NCBI GenBank assembly: GCA_013076295.1
Contig: RQOL01000824.1
Span: 2,294,001-2,358,000 of the forward strand
DNA: 64,000 nt
Source of the DNA: Sanderia malayensis
Lineage: Eukaryota > Cnidaria > Scyphozoa > Semaeostomeae > Pelagiidae
Direction of reading: 5' to 3'
Part shown: positions 25,560 through 42,546 of the stretch, piece by piece
Layout of the letters: every line of letters starts with the position of its first letter
Position numbering within the stretch: position 1 is the first letter of the stretch
Notes under the pieces: generated by a model
The model's database searches: none
Seen by the model: the letters and a program-made list of their open reading frames with translations, nothing else
Told to the model about the DNA's origin: nothing
Position numbers and translations under genes: made by a program

Positions 25560-25860
25560 TACAATTTAATACGTTGCATGAAAATAGCATACCTGCTTCT
25601 TCTCGGTTGCAGAGAGATGCCTTTGAAATTGATATCAACAAATTTTAATATTTAATTATCCAAGCGTGCTAATATTATTTATTAATTCTGTTTTTTCTTT
25701 TAGGCTATTTTAAGAAAAGATGTTCTATGAAAATAGAATGCTGAAATTGAAGTATGTTTTCAATATTTGTTTTTATCTTAGCCAACAGAAAGAGCAGAAG
25801 GCTGTCCTTTCTGCTAACTAATGCCTTTATTAATATGTAAACGATGTTTTGCAAAGTATA
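25560..25860 (-). repeat. Segmental duplicate of EF-hand gene exon 2 region, with alternative 28-nt exon
   Basis: This block resembles 23680-23980 closely over about 300 bp, including intron sequence. It carries a second 28-nt exon at 25593-25620 with intact acceptor (TTTCAAAG) and donor (GTATGC). This exon encodes ASLCNREEA plus one base, against ASLSKREKT plus one base in the downstream copy. Because length and phase are identical, either exon could splice to 23598. Whether it is used as a mutually exclusive exon or is a relic of a partial gene duplication cannot be told here. Confidence 0.65.
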
Positions 25861-26135
25861 ATTTGCGATGATTTCGTTGGGCAAATCTCATGGCAACATA
25901 TTTCAGTTTGTAAAATATACTCAGTTTTCGAGACAGACCATTTTAAAACAACTCGTATCAAAGCAGCAGATTTTTTGCGCCGTTGAAAAATTAATCCATG
26001 GTCTTCTTTCATTATAATAAAATCTTAAAATGCAGGCAAATTTTTGAACTGATGAAGAGTTCGGTCATGAAATTATAAGAGAGTAATTGTTTTCTATCGT
26101 AAAAGCATACATACTTCATACTTCAATTTCAGCAT
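25734..26135. repeat. Widely spaced inverted repeat, about 24-bp arms
   Basis: TAGAATGCTGAAATTGAAGTATG near 25735-25757 recurs as its reverse complement near 26112-26135. The 350-bp interval has no coding content. It may be a rearranged piece of the neighbouring duplication or a short inverted-repeat element. Confidence 0.5.
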
Positions 26136-27112
26136 TCTATTGTTTTGACACGAGAAGACTTCAGTATCAGATATTTATCAGATGACTGAGAAAAAAGTTT
26201 GATCAATGTTTTACGAATGTCTTCGGAATAACGTAATTTAATGAAACTACAAGAACAGCGCAAATAACTTTTTTAACTGTCATGTTCATTGGTGGCTCTC
26301 CAGTGCATTCGGCAGAAATTGATTTAAATAGTATTGAACAGAACGATCTTGTTCCTACTGTAAAGGAAAGAAATGAGTTCGCCCAGCAAAAAGATCTGAT
26401 AAAACTGGACAAAAATGAGATACTGGACAATTATGTTTCTTCATTTTTCAAATTTAACTTTATGGAAACTTTAGCGCACGCATGAACCAATACCTTACAA
26501 AAATAATTGGCGCATTTGTCAATTTATCAATGGTCGCTTCATATATTTGCGATTTAATTGCCACTACCCAGCAATTTTTAAAATCTTTTTCTTGCTTCAA
26601 ATGGTCTTGAAACTGATTTGTAGCTTTCCATATTAATTATTTTTAAAAATCTTTTCGAGACATAGGGGATTTCTATGCGCAGCACCGAGCAATATGCCAC
26701 TGCGCGTGTTGACCACCTTTGGTAAACATTCGAAAATCCATCAATAAAACTTTGCAAGAAATTGATGGAGGCGTTAGATTCAGAATAAGGCAAAAGAAAA
26801 ACTTTGTTTGGGAAAAGATTTTTGATTATAAAATGCAATTTATACTTCATGCAAATACACGGTTCACACATAAATGGTTAACCTGATAAGTAAATAAGTA
26901 ATGAAAGTTATAACAATGAAATAAAATATAAAATGTGTCCTTTTAAGTGTTTTATGTGATTTTCCTACATGAAGAAAATATTTACAGACAACAAATGTCA
27001 TGTCCAATACTATTCCTGGCTCAATAGACGAAAGTGTATTATCGAACAAATAACCATAGCTGTTAAAGATAAATCATAACAGCTTCAAACATAGCTTGAT
27101 TTCATAATGATG

Positions 27113-27981
27113 TTATGAATGTAGCGATAGTCTTCTTCCAAGAGCAAGGCCTACAATTCCAGCCATGAATGTGAGCAATAAACCAGCCCAACCCAAGAAA
27201 TATGAATAGCCATATCTGACAGTAAATTCTCTTGTTATGTAAGGAACCTTGGCTTTATTTACTGTACGTGGAAGTTGAGCTTTAGCAGTATAAATGATCA
27301 TGCCAATTAAAACAAAAAGAGCTGTAAAAACAGAAACATATTAACAATATAAATATGAATAAATGTGCTAATAGAAACATTAAATCGTGTCAGAGATGTG
27401 TTAAGGACTTTTTAGTCTTTCTCGTTAGCAAAACATGTTTTGTAAACATATTTACCTGCAACAAGAAGGAATGTGGCTGCAATGCTTGGTCTTGGGGTCC
27501 TTTTGACATGACTTCCAATAAAAATAGCAGCTACAATTGCGTACATAAGAAATGCCCAAATTGTAAACGCTCTGACAAGATAAAGCCAAGCTAGGAAAAA
27601 GCAAAATTGTATTAACGAAGGTGTTTTGCAACTTTGGGCCATCATGACAACACACTCCAACTATTTATGACTGAATGCAATACGTGCAGTTTATGAAAAA
27701 TTAAAATACATACTTAGACCAGTTCTTTGAGAACACTCGTAAATAGGTTTATCTTTGCACGTTTGCCATAATCCCCGATATTCATCGAAATGAACATGGT
27801 CTTTAAAATTATCGATGATAGTCCATGATGTAGTTGCTTGCGAAATGGCCAATAATGTGAAGCCCATAAATGTGAAGAGATAAAATATAATCAACAGCGA
27901 CATTCTTTGCGAATGTGAAACTTTTGATGAATCTTCACTTGGCTTGGCATAGCCTTTGTTATTCATGGGTCTTAGCTCCAT
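27113..27981 (-). CDS. Claudin-like four-TM protein, 203 aa, three exons
   Basis: Minus-strand exons 27714-27981, 27456-27590 (135 nt) and 27113-27321 join in phase 1 and give 203 codons plus stop. An N-terminal cytoplasmic stretch of about 26 residues precedes TM1; then ISQATTSWTIIDNFKD and YRGLWQTC with a second Cys seven residues later. Exon 2 has TM2 (FTIWAFLMYAIVAAIFIG). Exon 3 has TM3, VRYGYSYFLGWAGLL and TM4, ending in an Arg-containing tail. It is a close paralogue of the divergent gene starting at 28432: the SQATTSWTIIDN and YGYSYFLGWAGLL blocks are identical. Confidence 0.85.
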
Positions 27982-28431
27982 TTTCTTCGATTAGTAGAGT
28001 TGAAGAAACTTCGTTATTGTCGTTGCCTTCTCCGCCTTCCTTCACCGAAGCAATTCACAAAAAGCAAAACAATGACTCAGATCAAAACAAAGAACATACC
28101 ATTCACACATTAACCAATCAAATTTGAGTATTACTCATTTAAGTACAAACTAAAAACGAGCTCATGACCGCGCCTTTGCAGCCCTTAGCCGCTAAATTCT
28201 TTCAACATGAGTAATGTACTCTCTTTCAATGTAATTTACATGATTGGGACTGCGGCTAAAGGCTGACGGCTTGAATGAGCATTTGCTGCATTCTGCCTGA
28301 ACCGCGCCACCTTCCAAGTCAAATACAGCTCTTCAAGGGTTTCAATTTTCAAAACTGCAGCAAAAAAGGTTTATTTAAACGAAACAAGTAAATATTATAG
28401 CCTTTTGAGCTGATAAAGGTTACTCGATAAA
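27982..28431. promoter_or_regulatory. Shared divergent promoter region with inverted repeat
   Basis: 450 bp between the start codons of two head-to-head claudin-like paralogues. It contains an inverted repeat, CAGCCCTTAGCCGC at 28179-28192 and GCGGCTAAAGGCTG at 28252-28265, 60 bp apart. Both genes probably start transcription here. Confidence 0.5.
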
Positions 28432-29333
28432 ATGCAGAAAGGCTTTGGCAACACTGGACGCAGTAACAAGCAGAAATCAGCTGTTGATAATGGGCCAACG
28501 GGATGGACACCGCAGTCTAAGTCGTATATGGCTTCTGTTTATTTTTCTACTCTTGTGGGGCTTCTTTTAGTCGCCATTTCTCAAGCAACCACATCTTGGA
28601 CTATCATTGATAATTATAAAGATTTTGTCCACCCAGATGAGCAGCAAGGTTTATGGCAAATATGCTATGGTGAAACCCAAAGCGAATGTGTTCCAAGAGT
28701 TGGAACAGGTCAGTAAATCTTAGGCCATTTTAGGCTATCATACAATACAGGATCTTCATTTTCAAATGTTTGTTGACTGTTTATCGTAGTTATTTGGCGA
28801 TATTGCATCTAAGAATAGTAAAGCATTTATATTTAATGAAATAATCTCATTATTTTTGTCTCTAGCTTGGATTTATGTGGTGAAAATATTTCTTCTTCTT
28901 GCATTTTTGACTTATGCTATTGTGCTTGGAATATTTATTTCAAGTCACATTAATAAAAATGTCAAACCAAGCATGGCTGCTGGATTCCTTTTAATTTCAG
29001 GTAATACTTTGTTTTCAAGAGAAAAAAATCTTAAATAATAAGGACATCTATACTTTCACCCTCTTACAAAAAACCAGTGTCAAAATGATAATTTGTTGTA
29101 TTTTAGCCCTTTTCACTGTTATCGGTATGATAGTCTACACTGCAAAAGCTGATTTGCCTCGTACAATTGACAGATCTCGCAATCCTTATGTTCGCAAAGA
29201 ATCCAAGATAAGGTATGGATATTCGTATTTCCTTGGTTGGGCTGGACTTCTCATGACATTCATGGCCAGCATTCTTGCACTTGTTCTGCGAAGAAGATCC
29301 GTGAAGCTCTCATTGCTTAATGTAAAACAGTAA
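28432..29333 (+). CDS. Claudin-like four-TM protein, 212 aa, three exons
   Basis: Exons 28432-28708, 28866-29000 (135 nt) and 29107-29333 join in phase 1 and give 212 codons plus stop. The N-terminus has about 30 polar residues before TM1 (VYFSTLVGLLLVAIS), then QATTSWTIIDNYKDFVH and QGLWQIC with a second Cys seven residues later. Exon 2 has TM2 (IFLLLAFLTYAIVLGIFI); exon 3 has TM3, IRYGYSYFLGWAGLL and TM4, with a basic tail ending LNVKQ. It is the divergent twin of the 27113-27981 gene. AATAAA is present at 29678-29683. Confidence 0.87.
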
Positions 29334-29801
29334 GGCGTATGACAGATGTTCCAACTGTCTAATGTCAATGGTCTGCTAGGTACAAGGACATTTTACACAG
29401 CTTTCTCAATTCCACATTTGTTGTGTTTTGTGAATATTTTTTGCTAACTTTTCATCTATAAAGAACGTTATGATGATTGCAAATTGCTTCTGAGACATTA
29501 TTTAATTTTTTTTATTGTAATCTTCATTTACTTTGACCCCTTAGATTAGGTGCTGTTTAATTTTTATTTTGCAATCATTGTATGCCAAACTTTCTTAAAT
29601 GCAAATTGCACAGTTAACATATCAAAGTAAGCATTTGTTATCATATCAAAGTTATATGCAGCAAACAGTAGTTAATTAATAAAATGCAACCTAAATTCTT
29701 TCTTAGCAACAACATTTTTCTACAGAATGAAAAATTCACTTGGTTATTATCAAACATGTTTGAAATGCATAAAAGAAAAGTAAATTAGCAATTGTCTATT
29801 C
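29334..29801. other. Convergent intergenic gap
   Basis: AT-rich 470 bp with the plus-gene poly(A) signal at 29678-29683. No gene seen. Confidence 0.4.
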
Positions 29802-30530
29802 TTATTTCATTTGTTCATAATCAACATCAGCAAAGAAGCAAAGAACGGCAGAAATGATAGAGCAACATGTCGCAGTCCATCCAAGTGCATACGACCAACT
29901 GTATTCATAGCCACCAGACATATTAGCCTTTCCAGTATAGACGCACATTGCTATCAATCCAAATAATGCTGAAATACAATATGATTGTTATAACATTCAT
30001 TGTTAATATATAAATAATTAATGTTTGCAAATGTTGGTATATAATTTCGGCATGGAATTAAACTTACCAGCAAATATCAAATCTATTCCAATCAATTTGA
30101 TAGTCATGCCGCGTCCCCAAACCATTATGATAAGGTAAATTACCACAAATAAATGAAGAATAATGGACAAAATCATGAAGGTTTTCACAACATTCAACCA
30201 GGCTATTGACAAAAAGAAAATGAAATACACACATCATGTATATATTTGTATTTCTGTATATTATGCAAGTAGAGAAATGTTGCTAATAAAACTGCCCCAA
30301 ACTGTTAATGAAAAATAAAGGTTTGTACCACTTTTCGCGTTGTGTTCGCAAGAGTAGAAACCATCAGACGCAATTTGGCAACTTTCAAATATTCCTGAAT
30401 TCACTCTGTGGTTGGTTTTTGAAGTCATGGTCTTCCAGTGATGAGTTGAAGTTGATGCAATGAGAAAGATGAGCCCACAGAAGCCAAATATGAATGCAAA
30501 AAGTCGTATTAAACCCACGTTCTCCGCCAT
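29802..30530 (-). CDS. Claudin-like four-TM protein, 167 aa, three exons
   Basis: Minus-strand exons 30329-30530, 30068-30202 (135 nt) and 29802-29968 join in phase 1 and give 167 codons plus stop. TM1 (FAFIFGFCGLIFLIAS) is followed by STHHWKTM and then SGIFESC with a second Cys nine residues later: the GLW of the family is GIF here, so the conserved Trp is lost. Exon 2 has TM2 (MILSIILHLFVVIYLIIMVW). Exon 3 has TM3 and EYSWSYALGWTATC (TM4). It ends with a short acidic tail. Confidence 0.8.
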
Positions 30531-31529
30531 TTTTTATGCTTCGTCTAGAAATGGTGGAGAGAGGACCGAAGGAATGCCGTCATGGTTGTTGGCTCTAAAT
30601 TTGAAGCAATCTTTATTTAACAAAAAGAGTTGGGTTACCTTTGTCTGTGAAATTATTGATTTCATTCACAAGTAGGGGTCAGACAAAAAGAGTTTCAACA
30701 AAAATCAATCAAATGAGGCATGAAACGGTGGAGCATTATTGTTCAAGTTTGGCCATCCGTCGCCATTAAACAAAAACTTTAGAGACCACCAAAATATGTT
30801 CTCCAACCCGAAGGGATTTAAATTTCATGTTTTAATTCGTTTTAAATTACAGTAAGGTTGTACTGGGAATGCGGGAAAAAATGATTCACGTTATCTTGCT
30901 GCAATGCAATCTTTCATCTTGAATGCAATCGCAAAATGGAACGAAAGATTTCTCTCCTCTCACCATGAAGTAATAATAACAATAATAATAACAATGTTTA
31001 CACAGGGTAACCTCTTCAACACATAACGTGTTGTTATCAATGAAGGCCCTGTATCTAAAAATATATTATGTTACAATAGATTACAAACTATAAATTAAAA
31101 ACTTTAATTAATAATTACTTGTCCATATAAAATTGTTTTATTTTATGCTTAAAAATGACAAATGAGTCCAACTGGCGAAAACTGCTTGGGAGCAGTTCAC
31201 AGATGTTAAAAAATTGACGCTTTTATGCAGAAAGACTTCTAGAACAATTTATATACCACTTTTTGATTATAACTTTCTTCTATCGCTTATTATCATGAGG
31301 GGTGCTAATTTGGGGGTGGGTGGGGGTTCATTCGAGGACTTGCGATATTGAATCTCCCAGCGCCCAGCCGTCCGTCAAGACGAATATTAATCTGACTGGA
31401 CTTTGGTTCGGATTTTTTTCGCTGATCACAATTCAGGAAGTTGAAGTTGAAGCTCTTGAGTATCGAAACAAGTTCAAAATCAAATACAACGAGATGTAAT
31501 TTATCGAAAAAGGAGTTGAAGAAAGCAAA
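30531..31529. other. Intergenic between claudin-like gene and PI3K gene
   Basis: 1 kb, presumed divergent promoters. Contains an AAT/AAC-rich short tract near 30969-30996. No exon supported. Confidence 0.4.
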
Positions 31530-38829
<7,300 letters not shown>

Positions 38830-39141
38830 TAAACACACGTATGAATCAATTCATAATTATCAAACTGAACTTTTAAGCAGAAATTGCACACTGCAATTGC
38901 ATCTTTTAATTTTTGTAGCAATCAGATTATTAATCGTTAAATTCTAAGCAATACCGCATATTGATAAGAGTATCAAATAAGTAGAATTATTGTATTTTAA
39001 GTTGTATTTTCCTCAATTTCAATACCCCATGCTTTTTTCTGATTTTTCATTGCTGATTTTATGTTTGGGGGAAGAAGTTTGGAAAGGCGGGTGGTACATA
39101 TTAGCTTTGCGTGTGGGACTGAAAAGTCCATTTGCGAGAGG
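38830..39141. other. Intergenic gap between PI3K and SEC62
   Basis: About 310 bp; PI3K 3' UTR and presumed SEC62 promoter. No other feature seen. Confidence 0.4.
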
Positions 39142-42100
39142 ATGGCTGAAAAGAGCGACAGAAAATTACGGAAAAGGAAGGGGAAAAAGGTTTGAATTTG
39201 TTCAAAAATACTCTATACCTATATTATATTAAAAAATTATTTACCATCTTTAGAGGAAGGTGTTATTTAAGACGTAAAGTAAGTTATTTTAGCCATGGAC
39301 TTGGACCAGGTAGGCCAGTAGAATACACGTCAACATCATGGCTACAAACCTGCTGGTACGAATTTAGGTTAAACTTGCTCAAAAGCAAATAGACTAGGTT
39401 AGATAGAGTAAAATGCGAAGAAGTTGAATATAAGCAGGATATTTAAGTGCTTTATATAATTTAATATTGATAGGGAGAAGGAGGGGATGAAGAAAAATTA
39501 TCAAAGGATGAAACTGAAGTTGCAAAATATTTGAGATGGAATTTGAAAACAAAAAAGTCAGTAATGTATGGAGATGAGGTGTATTATTTTACTGGTAAGA
39601 AGGATAATTTGATCATTGATGTAAATGAGTGATTTATTAAGGTGTTTGGTATGATGATTAGGGAGGATTTTGACTGATCGGACAAAATTTGATTTGCAGG
39701 ATCAAAGATAGTTGATTTAATGTTGGATTCAAAATGGGCAACAGGAAAGATAAAGAAGTCTGCAATTAAGTTCACAGATAGAGACTCAACATATGATCTT
39801 CTTGATAAGTATGAGACGTCCATAAAATCAATTTAAATTTCAAATCTGACATCCCCTGGCCCTTCTTGCTTATAATAAGACATTGCCAATATTTAGTGAC
39901 TTACTTTTGTTTAAATACAACATGCATTCATACCAAATTTATTATTTATTTATTTACTTATTATTTTGTTTCATTATTTTTTTATTTAGGATGATAATGC
40001 TTGGATTATTCAGTCGTGTGCACAGAATTTACAAAGAGAAGAGTAAAAAAGATAAGAAAGATGAAAAGAGAAAGTCAAAAGAAGATAAAGAACAAATTGA
40101 AGCAAAAACCAACGAAGTTGAACAATCTCCTAAAAAGGAGAAAAAGGTCAGATATAAATAAAATTGTTTTTACTTTCAATTACTTTTTAATGCTTAATTA
40201 CTTTTTGTGTTTGATTTGTTCAATTTTTCTTGGCTTATTAATGCTGTTAATTAACTAGAGTCTCTAAATAGAATCTTTTTGTGAACTAATTTTTAGGACG
40301 TTGAAGGTAAAGATGGTAAAGAAGGCAAAAAGAAGAAAAAGGTATCCAAGAGTAAACTTCCATTTCCATCTGACATTTATCACTGTCCGTAATGTTTCTT
40401 TTATTTCTCTGCTAATTTTCCCTTACCAATGAACATTATCATTTACTTTTAATGTTCCCCAGCCGGCTTGATATCAAAACTAAACTAGGAATTTTTTCTG
40501 GAAATTTTTATTATGCAAAATACATTATTATAGATAATTAACAGAAAACAAAATATTAGAATGCAACAGTAAAAATCTCTCAGCTTTGTTCTTTTTGTTA
40601 TTTCTTAACAATTAAAATTTATTTTTTTTCTGCTTGGGGGCTCACCCCAATTGGAGCTCAAGCACTTGAATCTCCATATATTTGCAAAGTTTGCCAACTG
40701 AATGTATTTCTTTTTTCAGGTCAAAGTGAGCCTTGAGCCACATGAGCAGAACATCTTCTTGGATTCTGATGATGTATGACTGTGAAATTATTTCTACTTT
40801 ATTAATGATTAGTTAATTTCGATTGTATTAGCTGTTTCTCACTTATCAGTTGCTCTTATTCATTACTTAATTTTTTATGCAGGCTGTATTTATTTGGATT
40901 TATGATCCAGTGCACCCTAAGACATTTTTTATGGGAATTCTTCTTGGTAAGTAATATTTTACAATATATTATATTATTATATTAATATATTATAATATAT
41001 GAATTATAATATACTATAATAATATTCAGTAATATCTTTGCATATCGAAGCTGATTCAAATGAAACCATTGATCTTTCTCAATTTGCCCAATAATGAGAG
41101 AGGTATCTCTTGAAGCATTGCATTCATAAACACTCTTGTTCATGACAAGATAAATTTTTATTCTTATTATGACAATCACTGAACAAACAAGCACAAAAAT
41201 ATTCTAGACTACCTTTTTGTTCTTTTTCAAACATTTAACAGAATTTTACAGCAATTAAATATACTATAATTGAATATGTTTTTGTTTTTTTGCAGTAATT
41301 GGCACAATTGCAGTTTGCTTGTTTCCACTTTGGCCTGAAAGCTTTCGAGTTTACAGTTGGTACATTAGTGTACTTGCCATGATCTTCATTGGTGTCATCT
41401 TATTCCTTGCCATATGTAAGTACACTTTTCATAGATTATTCCATGCCCAAATTTGATAGATAATGTTTTAATCTTTAATGTCATTCTACTCTTATTATTT
41501 TTCTTATTACTTTTTCTCTTCATCATGTTTTCTTCTTTTTTATCAATATCTTTTCTTTTTCCCTCCTCTCCCTCCCCCCTCTACCATTGTTGTACATGAT
41601 TTTTATTTTATAAGAAACCTAGCTGAAGCCCTACTGGTAAAAGCTTCTTAAATTTTCTATTGTTTTCTATTGTTAAGGAAAACAAAGAGCAAGGGAATCT
41701 ATTGTAATTCAGCACACATTCTACTATTAAGTTTCTTATAAAGTTGTTTCTTATAAAAAACGTTTATTTAGGTCCTTGATAACCCTTGACAAACCTGCGT
41801 GTTTCCTTTCAGTCCGGTATATCCTATTCGGCATTTTGTGGGCTGCAACAATGGGCAAACTGCATTTCTGGTTGCTGCCAAATCTCACTGCTGATTGTGG
41901 GTTTTTCGAATCATTTGTGCCGATCCACGAATGCACCATAACTGGCACGAAGAACAAGGAAGAGAACAACAAGATTAAAGAGAAAGAAAAAGGTGAGGAT
42001 AAAGTAGAAGAGCGCGAATCAATTGGTAAGCAGGCAACTGCAAGGGAAGAAAAAGCGGGTACGAGTCATGATGAAGAAAAATCTTATAAAAATAATCAAG

Positions 42101-42195
42101 ATAATGTTGATGGAGAGTCGTGGGTTAAGGTCACAAGATCAGATTGCGAAACAGAAGCGAATGCTGACAATGATAAAACTGAAATCAATTGCTAA
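39142..42195 (+). CDS. SEC62: Translocation protein SEC62, 366 aa, nine exons
   Basis: Exons 39142-39189, 39474-39594, 39700-39808, 39990-40146, 40297-40341, 40720-40773, 40883-40946, 41296-41415 and 41813-42195, phases consistent. Sec62 is an ER membrane component that works with Sec61 and Sec63 in post-translational import of short secretory proteins. Seen here: a basic N-terminus; the cytosolic domain (VAKYLRWNLKTKKS, YYFTGSKIVDLMLDSKWA); a long Lys/Glu/Asp linker; EPHEQNIFLDSDDAVFIWIY; two membrane helices (TFFMGILLVIGTIAVCLFPLW and YISVLAMIFIGVILFLAIF); and the diagnostic HFWLLPNLTADCGFFESF just after TM2. The acidic cytosolic tail contains ESWVKV, a possible LC3-interacting motif. Human SEC62 is 399 aa, so this is slightly shorter. 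Intron 8 holds a MITE near 41605-41760 and intron 7 an old repeat near 41090-41180. Confidence 0.95.
41605..41764. mobile_element. MITE with TTTATAAGAAAC ends (copy 1)
   Basis: The left TTTTATAAGAAAC and the right GTTTCTTATAAAAAA are inverted. The whole about 155 bp resembles a second copy at 60071-60243 in a COPB2 intron (shared GGAATCTATTGTAATT(C/T)AGCAC and CTAGCT(G/C)AAGCCC). Non-coding. Confidence 0.7.
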
Positions 42196-42546
42196 TCATA
42201 AAACATTTAAGTATAACCGAAATGTTAGATAAAGATTAAATCCTACTGCTATATAATGCGAAATTTTAAAGATTCCATTGGATCTAAACCATATCTGTTT
42301 CTTTTTACACTTTCATGATTATTTTATTTTTATCGATTTGACAATAACAATGACCGGTCGTTGAGTTATAACCTCATACGCCGTTCTAGAACATCGACAT
42401 GTAGAGATAACGTCAAGAAATTGACATTTACAGACAGTTTAACTGTTAAAAGGATATGATCTAAGCCTGTTCAAAGTCACGTTTGTTTCTTTTTGCTGTC
42501 TCGAAATGATTCTAAAGCATGTTACTTGCTTGTTCCCGTGTATTGT
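42196..42546. other. Convergent 3' ends of SEC62 and the KEK-rich secreted-protein gene
   Basis: 350 bp of presumed 3' UTR. ATTAAA at 42235-42240 may serve SEC62; TTTATT on plus at 42323-42328 is AATAAA for the minus gene. Confidence 0.4.

Larger units (their letters stand above)
24643..27112. other. Gene-poor stretch with a duplicated EF-hand exon
   Basis: 2.5 kb without a confirmed gene apart from the duplicated 28-nt exon and its flanks (25560-25860). A short open frame at 26283-26485 (plus) and a GC-richer segment around 24880-25300 were examined; neither shows a recognisable domain or splice-supported extension. Confidence 0.4.

Noticed and set aside
26283..26485. Open frame encoding 67 residues with a weak hydrophobic start, possible small secreted peptide
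   Set aside because: The hydrophobic stretch lies mostly before the ATG and a stop lies upstream in frame; no acceptor found that would supply a start. Left unannotated.
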